NCBI RefSeq assembly: GCF_030297175.1
Contig: NZ_AP028070.1
Location: 2,542,001-2,606,000 of the forward strand
Length of the DNA stretch: 64,000 nt
From: Marinobacter sp. LA51
GTDB lineage: Bacteria; Pseudomonadota; Gammaproteobacteria; Pseudomonadales; Oleiphilaceae
Direction: 5' to 3'
A model generated the notes under the pieces. It ran no database searches. It had not been told where the DNA came from and saw nothing but the letters and a program-made list of their open reading frames with translations. A program made the position numbers and the translations under genes. This document shows, one piece after another, positions 52,594 to 61,495 of this stretch (position 1 is its first letter; the number at the start of each line of letters is the position of its first letter).

Positions 52594-54123
52594 TCATTGA
52601 CTGTCAGGGCGGGGAAAGTACCCATGTAGCCAGAAGCGCGGTAAAAAGGGAGCACTGGGGCTTTCGGCATAGATGCCCAGGTCCGCTTCCATTGCTCCAT
52701 GGTAACGCCATACCTCTTGGCCCCAGACAACGCCCAGAATCAGCACGGCACACGCAAGCATCGGTTTTGAACCGGCTCGACCTGATTTAGCTTCACTCCA
52801 ACCTTTCGAAGCGGAGGCGCCCTCATTAGGCTGCAAAGTCAAAGCCCAAAAGACTGCCAGCACCACCAAGGCAGCTGACATTGAGGCGGGAACCATAAAG
52901 ACCGCAGAAACTCCGGAGTGAGCAAGTCCCGCTATGCAGGATGCAGAAAAAGCGACTATCACGGAAGCATGCTCCCGCGCCCCAGAAACAATCGGCCCAC
53001 GCAACGAAAGAAGCCTTTTGAAGGTTACTCCTAGAAGAATCGCCACAAACGCCATCAGGGCCCAGCCATACTCGGCCGCCCACATCAAATACATATTGTG
53101 TGGGTGCCCGAAGTTCTGCACAGACGAGTATTCCGGCGTAATTGTAGGGTGAGTAAGCCATGATTGAACACCCATACCTAATGGGAAATTTCGCAGACTC
53201 ATTTGCCACGCCTCCCACCAAAGTGGGAACCGCCCGGAGGCCCCAGCATGCAGTGAACGGATCACCGTTTCGCCAAAAACCAGCTCCGGTATTGCCCAGG
53301 AAAGCAAGCACCATAGGAAGACACCCAACAAAAGGAACTTTATCGAAACCGCCAACCACGGTAATACTGCCCGACCGAAAATCGTCAGCACGATCAACGC
53401 AGCAAGCCCCAGGCTGATCACTGACCCTCGCGACATAGTGAGTAACGCTACCCACCACCAGATCCCCGCCGTGAAAAAGACCCCGACCCTCCAAAGCCCG
53501 CTATTCCTGAGCCGCCCACATAATAGCGCCAGTGGAAACAACGGCAGGAACCAGGTAGCCAGATGGCTCCAGTACCGCATGTTTACGAAGCCCCAAGGAA
53601 TGATATCAATGAGCTTAGAGAAGTCATCGGCGATCGCGAACGAATACGCTGTGAGGCTCATGGCCGCATAGAAAAAGCAACCAACCACAACAACACTGAC
53701 CAATGTGCTAGCGACTTTTTCAGTACAGCATCGTGCGCGAATGCCCCACCCCAAAACTGAAAACGCCAGAAAGAAAAATGCAAACAGCCCCGCTTCAACC
53801 CAGCGGTAATCACTTACAGTGAGCGGTGCAGCAAAAATGAGAAACGCGATAGAAACCAAAAACGCAGGCCAGTTGTCGACCCACAGATTAGCGCGGGCAT
53901 CACTGGAAGGAACTATAAGGACGAAAAACACTACAAAAACAAGAAGAAATATCTGAAAAAAGCGCTGGCCCGCGAAGCTGCCAATCCAAACCGGCAGGAA
54001 ATCCGAAAACAGCGAAACGAAAATAACCGAGATAAAAACGGCTAAGAGAAATCCCGTGTAAAGAGAGTTGGACCGGCAAAATTTCAGAGAAACTAGAGAA
54101 TCGCCATACCCTTTCCGCGCCAC
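52594..54123 (-). CDS. Wzy_C/PglL-type O-oligosaccharyltransferase, probably pilin glycosylase
   Basis: A 509-residue inner-membrane protein with about 12 TM helices and a large periplasmic loop holding the O-antigen-ligase signature GHPHNMYLMWAAEYG (about residues 335-350). LTMSRGSVISLGLAAL also fits Wzy_C proteins. WaaL, Wzy and PglL/PilO share this domain. Location between two pilin genes points to PilO/TfpO-like transfer of lipid-linked glycan to pilin. A GTG at 54123 is the best start. It is outside the polysaccharide locus, which has its own Wzy. Confidence 0.78.
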   Translation of the reverse strand: MARKGYGDSLVSLKFCRSNSLYTGFLLAVFISVIFVSLFSDFLPVWIGSFAGQRFFQIFLLVFVVFFVLIVPSSDARANLWVDNWPAFLVSIAFLIFAAPLTVSDYRWVEAGLFAFFFLAFSVLGWGIRARCCTEKVASTLVSVVVVGCFFYAAMSLTAYSFAIADDFSKLIDIIPWGFVNMRYWSHLATWFLPLFPLALLCGRLRNSGLWRVGVFFTAGIWWWVALLTMSRGSVISLGLAALIVLTIFGRAVLPWLAVSIKFLLLGVFLWCLLSWAIPELVFGETVIRSLHAGASGRFPLWWEAWQMSLRNFPLGMGVQSWLTHPTITPEYSSVQNFGHPHNMYLMWAAEYGWALMAFVAILLGVTFKRLLSLRGPIVSGAREHASVIVAFSASCIAGLAHSGVSAVFMVPASMSAALVVLAVFWALTLQPNEGASASKGWSEAKSGRAGSKPMLACAVLILGVVWGQEVWRYHGAMEADLGIYAESPSAPFLPRFWLHGYFPRPDSQ

Positions 54124-54157
54124 ATGTAAGCCCTACAATCAACACCACGACTAACAA

Positions 54158-54185
54158 CAAAAGCCCCGCCTATCGGCAGGGCTTT
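54158..54185 (-). terminator. Terminator after pilA
   Basis: AAAGCCCTGCC pairs with GGCGGGGCTTT on the minus strand (54160-54185) with one U-G pair and a 4-base loop, followed by TGTTG. It lies 51 bases beyond the pilA stop and 35 bases before the oligosaccharyltransferase start, probably limiting read-through. Confidence 0.75.
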
Positions 54186-54235
54186 CGAATTTCATTAGCG
54201 CTCGACCTTCTGACGGTCTGAAGCGCTACGCTTTC

Positions 54236-54739
54236 TTAGCTATGCTCACAGCTGGCCGGTGCGTACGAATCCTTCCAACCTTGAGCAGCTGTTCCACCTG
54301 TCATTGCGCATGTATAAGCGCCAGCAAGGCTGCGAGAGATAGTAATGATTACACCCCGGACCGAGCCGGACGCGTCTTCACCCATCCGCACAGACCAAGT
54401 CATAGTTGGCAATTCGCCATTAGTCACTTGAAGACCCGCAGCATCGCCATAAGCGTCATCGACAAGATTAGAACCGGTCCAACCGATGTTGATTTGGCGA
54501 GGGTCTGCAGCCAGGTTATCTGCAGTCGCAACAACTTCGGCTCCGCTATTGAAGAGGCTTTCAGCGCTGGATTTGAGTGCGTTTACTTCACCAACTACCC
54601 GAGATATCTGGGCGCGAGCGGTGTAATCTTGATATTGCGGAATAGCTACTGCCGCCAGGATACCGATGATCGCAACAACGATCATCAATTCGATCAGTGT
54701 AAAACCCTTCTGGGCGTGGTTGATGTTCATATTTTTCAT
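54236..54739 (-). CDS. pilA: Type IV major pilin PilA
   Basis: A 167-residue type IVa pilin, started at ATG 54739 ([12 protein letters not shown] followed by [20 protein letters not shown]) with GAGG upstream. PilD cleaves the 12-residue leader after Gly; Glu5 and the hydrophobic helix are intact. The C-terminal disulfide loop runs from YTCAM to ASC, and the protein ends CEHS, with Ser as last residue. In Pseudomonas aeruginosa 1244-type pilins the C-terminal Ser is the glycan site used by PilO, and a PilO-like gene follows here. A sigma-54 site upstream suggests PilR control. Confidence 0.93.
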   Translation of the reverse strand: MKNMNINHAQKGFTLIELMIVVAIIGILAAVAIPQYQDYTARAQISRVVGEVNALKSSAESLFNSGAEVVATADNLAADPRQINIGWTGSNLVDDAYGDAAGLQVTNGELPTMTWSVRMGEDASGSVRGVIITISRSLAGAYTCAMTGGTAAQGWKDSYAPASCEHS

Positions 54740-55131
54740 GGTCGACCTCTGTGTTTGTCGGTTATCAACTCTTGACGGCCCGGGACCGATGGAGCCCTGC
54801 CCCATGGCCGGCTTGGTGAGCCTGCTTAAGCGAAAGCACCCAGCGTGCCAACTTAAAGAGCCCTCTTTTAAACCCATTAAATTCAAACACCTACTATTAA
54901 ACCTCATGTGAATTGCACTTTTTAACGCCTTTAATGATCGCCTGAACACGTCACTAGGTGACGCTAAACGTCACTCAGACCATCTCTCCGACCTCAAGTG
55001 GCACCGGATATTGCCACATTGAAGAGATGAATGCCGCGAATGCCTTCCCAAAATACTGGTAGCCATCTAAACTCAGTTCAACAGACGAAACATCGGTTTC
55101 AATAACTTAGGCAGCACTTCTTACTCTATTT
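54740..55131. other. Divergent pilA-pilB intergenic region
   Basis: 392 bases without a supported gene. It holds the pilA sigma-54 promoter (54835-54850), a palindrome GTCACTAGGTGAC (54950-54962) followed closely by another CGTCACT copy, and a TGGCA-N8-TGCCA inverted repeat (54999-55016) about 115 bases before pilB. The repeats lie where activator sites would be expected, but no protein is assigned. Confidence 0.55.
54835..54850 (-). promoter_or_regulatory. Sigma-54 (RpoN) promoter of pilA
   Basis: The minus strand reads TGGCACGCTGGGTGCT, matching TGGCAC-N5-TTGCW with one mismatch and exact spacing. It lies about 100 bases upstream of the pilA ATG. PilR-dependent sigma-54 control of pilA is well known in Pseudomonas. 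Confidence 0.85.
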
Positions 55132-56844
55132 ATGGCTACTAACAACAGCAATGTAACGCTCACCGGTCTGGCAAGACGTTTCGTGGACGACGGACTGCTG
55201 GATGAAGCGACCGCAAAAGACGCGTTTCTTCAGGCCTCCCAGAATCGCATTCCGTTGATCACCTATCTGGTGCAAAACAACCTTGCGAACAGCAGCGGAT
55301 TGGCGTTTTCTGCGGCGATGGAGTTTGGCGTTTCGGTTTTGGACCTGAGCTCCTTTTTGCCAGAAATGATGCCCGAGAAGGCTGTCGACGAGAAACTGAT
55401 CCGGAAGCACAACGCTCTTCCCCTATATAAGAGGGGCAATCGTCTGTTTATTGCCGTCTCTGATCCCACTAATATTCAGGCCCTTGACGAAATAAAGTTT
55501 AATACCGGCCTGAGTACAGATGCGGTCCTGGTTGACGACGCCAAACTTCGTGCGGCTATCGACAAGTACCTTGAGTCTCAAGACACCACAATGGGCGATC
55601 TCGACGATGCCGATCTGGAAGGCGTCGAGACTGAGGGAGGCGAACAGGAAGACGATGGCGCAGTCTCTGCAACTGAGGTCGATGACGCCCCCATCGTTAA
55701 ATATGTAAACAAGATGCTGCTTGACGCCATTCGTGGCGGCGCCTCCGATGTTCACTTTGAGCCTTACGAGAAAACCTACCGGGTACGTTATCGCACTGAC
55801 GGTATCCTTAAGGAAGTATCCCGGCCGTCCATCAAACTGGCCCCCAAGATTTCGGCGCGCGTGAAAATCATGGCACAGCTGGACATTTCGGAGCGCCGGG
55901 TGCCCCAGGACGGCCGAATTAAAATGAAGCTGTCCAAGACCAAAGCCATCGATTTCCGGGTAAACACACTGCCGACCCTTTGGGGCGAGAAGATCGTTCT
56001 GCGGATTCTTGATCCTAGCCAGGCAAAACTCGGCATTGATGTTCTCGGTTACGAAGAAGACCAGAAAGAGATGTACATGACTGCCCTTGAGCAACCACAG
56101 GGCATGATTCTCGTGACCGGCCCGACCGGTTCGGGCAAGACCGTCTCTCTCTATACAGGCCTTAACATCCTAAATACCCATGAGCGGAACATTTCTACCG
56201 CTGAAGACCCTGCGGAAATAAACCTTGAAGGTATTAACCAGGTTAACGTGAATACGCGTGTCGGGCTTGGTTTTGCCGAAGCCCTGCGAGCATTTCTGCG
56301 CCAAGACCCCGATGTCATCATGGTTGGTGAGATTCGAGACCTCGAAACCGCGAACATTGCGATCAAGGCCGCCCAAACCGGCCACTTAGTTCTCTCAACC
56401 CTTCACACCAACAGTGCCGCCGAAACACTGACACGAATGATGAACATGGGTGTACCGTCATTCAATATTGCGACGTCAGTGAGCCTGATCATTGCCCAGC
56501 GCCTTGGCCGGCGCCTTTGTAGCTGCAAGCAGGCGGCAGACGTTCCCAACGACTTGCTTTTGAAGGAAGGGTTCACACAAGAACAAATTGATACAGGCTT
56601 CACGTTGTACCGTCCAAAAGGCTGTGATAAATGCAATGGTGGATACAAAGGCCGCGTCGGTATCTACGAAGTGGTCAAGATCACCGACGAGCTGGCGAAC
56701 ATGATTATGGAAGAGGCCAGCTCCATTAAAATCGCACAGCAGGCTCAGGCCGAAGGCTTCAGAAACTTGCGTCAGTCGGCACTTTTGAAAGTGATTGAGG
56801 GTGTCACGAGCCTCGAAGAAGCCAACCGGGTCACGAAGGATTAA
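55132..56844 (+). CDS. pilB: Type IV pilus extension ATPase PilB
   Basis: A 570-residue secretion ATPase of normal PilB length. The N-terminal MshEN-like region (residues about 10-150) is followed by the ATPase with Walker A GPTGSGKT near residue 330, the Asp box, Walker B DPDVIMVGEIRD near 393, and a His box (LSTLHTNSAAETL). The tetracysteine zinc site (CSCKQA and GCDKCNGGYKGR) is intact near 462-505. It powers pilus assembly at the cytoplasmic face. The stop is 2 bases from pilC. No ribosome site is evident before ATG 55132. Confidence 0.97.
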   Translation: MATNNSNVTLTGLARRFVDDGLLDEATAKDAFLQASQNRIPLITYLVQNNLANSSGLAFSAAMEFGVSVLDLSSFLPEMMPEKAVDEKLIRKHNALPLYKRGNRLFIAVSDPTNIQALDEIKFNTGLSTDAVLVDDAKLRAAIDKYLESQDTTMGDLDDADLEGVETEGGEQEDDGAVSATEVDDAPIVKYVNKMLLDAIRGGASDVHFEPYEKTYRVRYRTDGILKEVSRPSIKLAPKISARVKIMAQLDISERRVPQDGRIKMKLSKTKAIDFRVNTLPTLWGEKIVLRILDPSQAKLGIDVLGYEEDQKEMYMTALEQPQGMILVTGPTGSGKTVSLYTGLNILNTHERNISTAEDPAEINLEGINQVNVNTRVGLGFAEALRAFLRQDPDVIMVGEIRDLETANIAIKAAQTGHLVLSTLHTNSAAETLTRMMNMGVPSFNIATSVSLIIAQRLGRRLCSCKQAADVPNDLLLKEGFTQEQIDTGFTLYRPKGCDKCNGGYKGRVGIYEVVKITDELANMIMEEASSIKIAQQAQAEGFRNLRQSALLKVIEGVTSLEEANRVTKD

Positions 56845-56846
56845 GC

Positions 56847-58070
56847 ATGGCAGAGAAAGCGCAAAAGCTGGAATCGTACGTTTGGGAAGGCAAGGACCGC
56901 AAAGGCAACAAGTCCAAGGGAGAGCTGACCGGTTCGAACCTGGCCTTGGTAAAGGCCCAGCTTCGCAAACAGGGCATCATTCCAGACAAGGTCAAAAAGA
57001 AGCCCAAGCCACTGTTTGGTGGTGGCAGCAAAAAAATATCGCCTTTCGACATTGCGATGCTGACCCGACAGCTCGCGACCATGATGAAAGCGGGCGTGCC
57101 GCTGGTGCAGAGCTTTGACATCGTTGCCGACGGTCTTGAAAACAAGGGCTTGCAAGAACTGGTGATGAGCATTCGCAATGACATCTCATCAGGAACCAGT
57201 TTCGCCGGTGCGCTTAGCAAGCACCCAAAACATTTTGATGATCTTTACTGCAACCTGGTTGATTCCGGCGAAAAAGCCGGTGCACTGGAACAGATGCTGG
57301 ACCGGATCGCCACCTACCTTGAAAAGACTGAACTGCTGAAGAAGAAAGTTAAAAAGGCAATGACCTATCCTATTGCGGTCGTTGTTGTAGCCATCATTGT
57401 GACCGCGATTCTTCTCGTGAAGGTAGTCCCTCAATTTGAAAGCCTGTTCAAGGGCTTTGGTGCCGAGCTTCCGGTCTTTACTCAGTTTGTCGTCCGATTA
57501 TCGGAATGGATGCAAACCTGGTGGTTTGTCGTGTTACTCGGGATTGTCGGCACCATTTTCTTATTTAAGGAAGCCGTACGCAGGTCCCAGAAGTTCTCTG
57601 ACTTTATCGACAAGTACGTTTTAAAATTGCCGGTTGTCGGTGAAATTCTTGATAAGTCTGCCGTTGCCAAGTTCGGCCGTGTACTGTCGACAACCTTCGC
57701 AGCCGGCGTTCCTCTCGTCGACGCGCTTGATTCCGTTGCTGGAGCGACAGGTAACGCCGTGTACCGGGACGCCATCATGCGAATAAAAAACGATGTCTCC
57801 AGCGGTACACAGCTCCAGGCTTCCATGCGCCAGCAGGATATCTTTCCGGTTATGGCGGTGCAGCTCACGGCCATTGGTGAAGAATCCGGTAATCTGGATG
57901 AGATGCTTCAGAAGGTTGCTGAGCACTACGAGGCCGTTGTTGATGACATGGTCGATAACCTGACTGCTCTCATGGAACCCATGATCATGTCGGTTCTGGG
58001 TGTTCTCGTTGGCGGCCTCATCATCGCCATGTACCTCCCCATCTTCCAGATGGGCCAGGTCGTCGGTTAA
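56847..58070 (+). CDS. pilC: Type IV pilus inner-membrane platform protein PilC
   Basis: A 407-residue polytopic protein with two GspF-type repeats. Each has the MLTRQLATMMKAGVPLVQSF or FGRVLSTTFAAGVPLVDALD pattern, with TM helices near residues 175-200, 225-245 and 380-400. It forms the rotary platform that PilB turns to add pilin subunits. It is coupled to pilB and followed by a hairpin before pilD. Confidence 0.97.
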   Translation: MAEKAQKLESYVWEGKDRKGNKSKGELTGSNLALVKAQLRKQGIIPDKVKKKPKPLFGGGSKKISPFDIAMLTRQLATMMKAGVPLVQSFDIVADGLENKGLQELVMSIRNDISSGTSFAGALSKHPKHFDDLYCNLVDSGEKAGALEQMLDRIATYLEKTELLKKKVKKAMTYPIAVVVVAIIVTAILLVKVVPQFESLFKGFGAELPVFTQFVVRLSEWMQTWWFVVLLGIVGTIFLFKEAVRRSQKFSDFIDKYVLKLPVVGEILDKSAVAKFGRVLSTTFAAGVPLVDALDSVAGATGNAVYRDAIMRIKNDVSSGTQLQASMRQQDIFPVMAVQLTAIGEESGNLDEMLQKVAEHYEAVVDDMVDNLTALMEPMIMSVLGVLVGGLIIAMYLPIFQMGQVVG

Positions 58071-58087
58071 TCACCCCTAGCTACCAT

Positions 58088-58125
58088 GGCCGGGCTACTC
58101 ACCGTAACCCGGCCTTTCTCGTTTT
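58088..58125 (+). terminator. Terminator-like hairpin between pilC and pilD
   Basis: GGCCGGG (58088-58094) pairs with CCCGGCC (58108-58114) around a 13-base loop, then TTTCTCGTTTT. It is probably a partial terminator, since pilD begins only 13 bases later with no obvious promoter between. Confidence 0.7.
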
Positions 58126-58137
58126 AATGGACGCCCA

Positions 58138-59013
58138 ATGCTCACACTAGACACACTTCTGGCGACGCCCTGGCTTTTGTTCCTGTCCGTCACCCTGCTA
58201 TCCCTCTGCATCGGCAGCTTTCTCAACGTAGTCATCCTGCGCCTGCCCAAGATGATGCATCAGGACTGGCGCTGCCAATGCGAGGAATTCCTGGAACTGC
58301 CTGAAAACCAGAGAAAGCCGGAAGAGCAGATCACCCTGTCCAAACCGGCATCGACCTGCCCTTCCTGTGGCCACACTATTCGAGCCTGGGAAAACATTCC
58401 GGTGGTCAGTTACCTGGTACTTGGCGGCAAGTGCGCCTCCTGCAAGACGGGTATTTCACCCCGCTACCCGATCATCGAAGCAATCACCGCCCTGCTCTCC
58501 ATTGTGACCATTGCACTGCTTGGCCCCACCGAGGCCACGCTTTGGTCGTTGTTGCTAGTATGGTCTCTGGTAGCTTTGACGGTGATCGATTTCGACACCC
58601 AACTGTTACCGGACAGCATTACCTTGCCCCTGCTCTGGCTCGGCCTGGTCCTGAATTACTTTGGCGTGCTGACCGACTTCACCAGCGCTTTCTGGGGCGC
58701 AGTCTGGGGCTACCTGTCCCTGTGGTCAGTGTACTGGCTGTTCAAACTGGTCACTGGCAAGGAAGGCATGGGGCATGGTGACTTCAAACTACTGGCCGCA
58801 CTAGGCGCGTGGCTGGGCTGGCAGCTGCTGCCGGCGGTAATCCTGCTGTCTTCCGTGGTTGGTGCGGTGGTGGGCATCAGCCTGATGATTTTCAAGAAGC
58901 ATGGCCGCGAGGTACCAATTCCTTTCGGGCCCTACCTGGCGGCTGCGGGCCTACTGTGCCTCTGGTTTGGAACCGAGATCCAGCGTTTCTGGTTTGGCTT
59001 TCTGGGTGTGTAA
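58138..59013 (+). CDS. pilD: Prepilin peptidase/N-methyltransferase PilD
   Basis: A 291-residue membrane aspartic protease that removes prepilin leaders and methylates the new N-terminus. The N-terminal GSFLNVVILRLP is followed by a cytoplasmic zinc-binding domain with two Cys-x2-Cys pairs (CPSCGHTI, CASCKTGI). The catalytic Asp residues are in DFDTQLLPD (near 150) and GHGDFKLLAALGAWLGW (near 208). It has about 7-8 TM helices. It processes both pilins in this window. The coaE start is 3 bases after its stop. Confidence 0.96.
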   Translation: MLTLDTLLATPWLLFLSVTLLSLCIGSFLNVVILRLPKMMHQDWRCQCEEFLELPENQRKPEEQITLSKPASTCPSCGHTIRAWENIPVVSYLVLGGKCASCKTGISPRYPIIEAITALLSIVTIALLGPTEATLWSLLLVWSLVALTVIDFDTQLLPDSITLPLLWLGLVLNYFGVLTDFTSAFWGAVWGYLSLWSVYWLFKLVTGKEGMGHGDFKLLAALGAWLGWQLLPAVILLSSVVGAVVGISLMIFKKHGREVPIPFGPYLAAAGLLCLWFGTEIQRFWFGFLGV

Positions 59014-59016
59014 CTG

Positions 59017-59616
59017 ATGGCGATCGTAGGCCTTACCGGCGGAATCGGCTCCGGCAAATCGACTGTTGTCCGCATGTTCGGGGATCTTGGCGTCCACTGG
59101 GTCGACGCGGACGATGTTGCCCGCGAAGTGGTTGAGCCGGGCACACCTGCACTCAAAGCTATTGCCGAACATTTTGGTGCAGACATCCTGGATGCCGCCG
59201 GTGCCCTTGACCGCGCAAAGCTTCGGACCATTGTGTTTGAAACACCGGAGGAGCGCGAGTGGCTGGAAGCGCTGCTGCACCCAGTCATCCGGGAAGAGCT
59301 GATCCGCCAGCTGAAGCCGGAACATTACTCACTGCCGTACGTGCTTCTGGTCACTCCCCTGTTGTTCGAAACCGACCAACACCAACTTGTGGATTACGCC
59401 CTGGTGGTGGATGTCCCAGTTGAGGTTCAGATCGAGCGTACCGTGGCGCGGGATGCCAACTCTCACGATCAAGTTAACCGAATTGTTGCTGCGCAGATGC
59501 CCAGGGATCAGCGGCGTGCGAAGGCCGACGCTATAATTGATAACAACCGTCCACACGTTGACGTGGAGCGTCAGGTTCATGAATTGCATAAAAAGATGTT
59601 GGTGGACTTTGCCTGA
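59017..59616 (+). CDS. coaE: Dephospho-CoA kinase
   Basis: A 199-residue P-loop kinase catalysing the last step of coenzyme A synthesis (phosphorylation of the 3'-OH of dephospho-CoA ribose). The Walker A VGLTGGIGSGKST is at residues 3-15, DADDVAREVVEPG follows, and LVTPLLFETD is in the lid region. The pilB-pilC-pilD-coaE-yacG order is a common gammaproteobacterial arrangement; here three genes are interposed before yacG. Its last 8 bases overlap the start of the next gene. Confidence 0.96.
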   Translation: MAIVGLTGGIGSGKSTVVRMFGDLGVHWVDADDVAREVVEPGTPALKAIAEHFGADILDAAGALDRAKLRTIVFETPEEREWLEALLHPVIREELIRQLKPEHYSLPYVLLVTPLLFETDQHQLVDYALVVDVPVEVQIERTVARDANSHDQVNRIVAAQMPRDQRRAKADAIIDNNRPHVDVERQVHELHKKMLVDFA

Positions 59617-60706
59617 CCGCTACTCTCGTTCCCTGCTGACCGGCATCACTGCCGCATGCTTTTTCTTGTCCCATGCACCCGCTCAGGCAGCTGAACCTGT
59701 ATTCCAGATTCAGGAGCGCCCGGTGCCCGGTGTACTGTCGCCCGATTCCTTGCCTGAGTCCTTCTATACTTTCTCGCCCGAGGAGTACTGGGACGAGCCC
59801 AGGGATTCCTACTGGTTCGAATTCAGCAACTGGGTATTGCTGCAGGGGCGAACTCAAAACCCCAAGATTCAAAGGCTCGGTCAATGGGCAGATCGCACGC
59901 TGTCAGGCAGTCAGCACGACCTTCCCAACAACGCCAGTTACCTTCGCGTTGGATTTGCTACCGAATCAGAGTACGGCGATCCGTTTCAATTCGAGCCGGA
60001 GGCCCGATTCCGTCTCGATGTTCCCACTACCCGTCGCAAACTTCGCCTGGTCATTGAGAGTGAGAGCGAAGAGTTGATCCCGCTGGAAGAGCGGCAGCGA
60101 GACCGTCAATTAACAGAAACCGATCGTACCGACACCGACACCACCGGTGCCCTGCGTTATCTGACCCAGATCGGCGATGCCATCAACTTATCCAATGACG
60201 TGGGTGCGCGCCTGAGATTTCCGCCCGATGCATTCTGGCGTGCCACGGCCCAGAAGAAATGGCGGCTGGACGATAACTGGCTGATGAATGTCCAGCAACG
60301 TTTCTATTACTACCACAGTGATGGCTGGGGCGAACGCACCTGGCTTGGCTTTGGCCGCTCGGTCGGTAATGGCTGGTATTTTCAGTCTTCTTCAGAACTG
60401 GAGTGGGTGCACAGGGATCGGAAGTTCGTGGCGGCCCAGATCTTCAGTGTCGATAAGCGGCTGAACAACCGCTCAACCCTGACGCCCCGACTGGGGGTTC
60501 TGGGGGAAAGCCAGCCCTCCTGGCGCCCTACCACAGCCTTTGCGGACTTGACCTGGCGGTACCGCCTGCACAGCGACTGGGTTTACGCGGAAGTAATACC
60601 TGCCCTGGAATTTCCGCGGGAAGAGAGTTTCAAGGATCGGGCGTCGGTGCTTTTCAGGATAGAATTGTATTTTTCCGGCAGCCTTGAACGCCCTTACCTG
60701 GATTAA
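59609..60706 (+). CDS. Predicted outer-membrane protein of unknown function
   Basis: A 365-residue protein. I start it at TTG 59609, overlapping the coaE stop by 8 bases, because that gives a clean signal peptide (PDRYSRSLLTGITAACFFLS, cleavage after APAQA). An ATG at 59579 would put about 10 coaE-frame-derived residues ahead of it. The mature protein has many aromatic, alternating segments (WLMNVQQRFYYYHSDGWGER, WYFQSSSELEWVHRDR) and a final aromatic strand, suggesting a beta-barrel. No named family is recognised. It is 2 bases from trmO and probably in the same transcript. Confidence 0.6.
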   Translation: MPDRYSRSLLTGITAACFFLSHAPAQAAEPVFQIQERPVPGVLSPDSLPESFYTFSPEEYWDEPRDSYWFEFSNWVLLQGRTQNPKIQRLGQWADRTLSGSQHDLPNNASYLRVGFATESEYGDPFQFEPEARFRLDVPTTRRKLRLVIESESEELIPLEERQRDRQLTETDRTDTDTTGALRYLTQIGDAINLSNDVGARLRFPPDAFWRATAQKKWRLDDNWLMNVQQRFYYYHSDGWGERTWLGFGRSVGNGWYFQSSSELEWVHRDRKFVAAQIFSVDKRLNNRSTLTPRLGVLGESQPSWRPTTAFADLTWRYRLHSDWVYAEVIPALEFPREESFKDRASVLFRIELYFSGSLERPYLD

Positions 60707-60708
60707 CG

Positions 60709-61452
60709 ATGCCAAGACACCCCTCCCGTCCGGCGCTGGACGCCCTGACACTTTCGCCAATCGCTCTTACCCGGTCGTGTTTTCGCGACAAATTCGGCGT
60801 GCCCCGGCAACCGGGACTGACCCGCTACGCCCACGCGGAACTTGTCATCGAACCACCTTACGATCGTGAGGATGCGTTCCGGGGGTTGGAATCGGCTACC
60901 CATCTCTGGCTCACCTTTCAGTTCCACGAAGCGGTTCGTGCCGAGTGGCGCCCGGTGGTCCGGCCTCCTCGTCTTGGCGGTAACCGGAAGATAGGGGTCT
61001 TTGCCAGCCGGTCGCCATTTCGGCCCAACAGTCTGGGCCTGTCTGTCGTCAGGAACCGGGGAATCAGTCGCAAAGACGGCCGACTGATCCTGAACATCAG
61101 CGATCACGACCTGATCGACGGCACCCCTATTCTCGACATCAAGCCCTACCTGCCATTTGCCGACGCGGTGCCCGAAGCTTCTCTGGGATGGGCCGACAGC
61201 CCGCCCACCGAGCAGCTGTCAGTCTCTTTTCTGCCAGAAGCCGAACAGCAGCTCCAGACCCTCCCGCCAGAGGAATACCCTGATCTGCGAAACCTGATCA
61301 AAGATGTGGTCAGTTACGACCCACGGCCCTCATTCCGCCGGGGTCGGGAGGAAGAGCGAATTTACGGGGCGCACCTTTACGATTTGAACGTTCGCTTCCG
61401 CTTCGTGAACCTTGATTCACAGGAACGTGTCGAAGTCCTAACTGTCTGTTAA
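60709..61452 (+). CDS. trmO: tRNA (N6-threonylcarbamoyladenosine37-N6)-methyltransferase TrmO
   Basis: A 247-residue TsaA/TrmO family protein, a SAM-dependent enzyme that N6-methylates t6A at position 37 of certain threonine tRNAs. The beta-barrel core shows LSPIALTRSCFRDKFGVPRQ, THLWLTFQFHE, RSPFRPNSLGLSVV and LDIKPYLPFAD, the diagnostic order. A C-terminal extension of about 90 residues (EEEYPDLRN-like and HLYDLNVRFRF) matches full-length E. coli YaeB. Confidence 0.92.
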   Translation: MPRHPSRPALDALTLSPIALTRSCFRDKFGVPRQPGLTRYAHAELVIEPPYDREDAFRGLESATHLWLTFQFHEAVRAEWRPVVRPPRLGGNRKIGVFASRSPFRPNSLGLSVVRNRGISRKDGRLILNISDHDLIDGTPILDIKPYLPFADAVPEASLGWADSPPTEQLSVSFLPEAEQQLQTLPPEEYPDLRNLIKDVVSYDPRPSFRRGREEERIYGAHLYDLNVRFRFVNLDSQERVEVLTVC

Positions 61453-61495
61453 ACTCCGGCAGGTGAGTTAGTAGTCGACACAGGGAACTCGTGCA

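Noticed and set aside
54999..55016. TGGCACCGGATATTGCCA as a sigma-54 promoter for pilB
   Set aside because: The -24 to -12 spacing is one base too long, and RpoN spacing is strict. Kept only as an inverted repeat.
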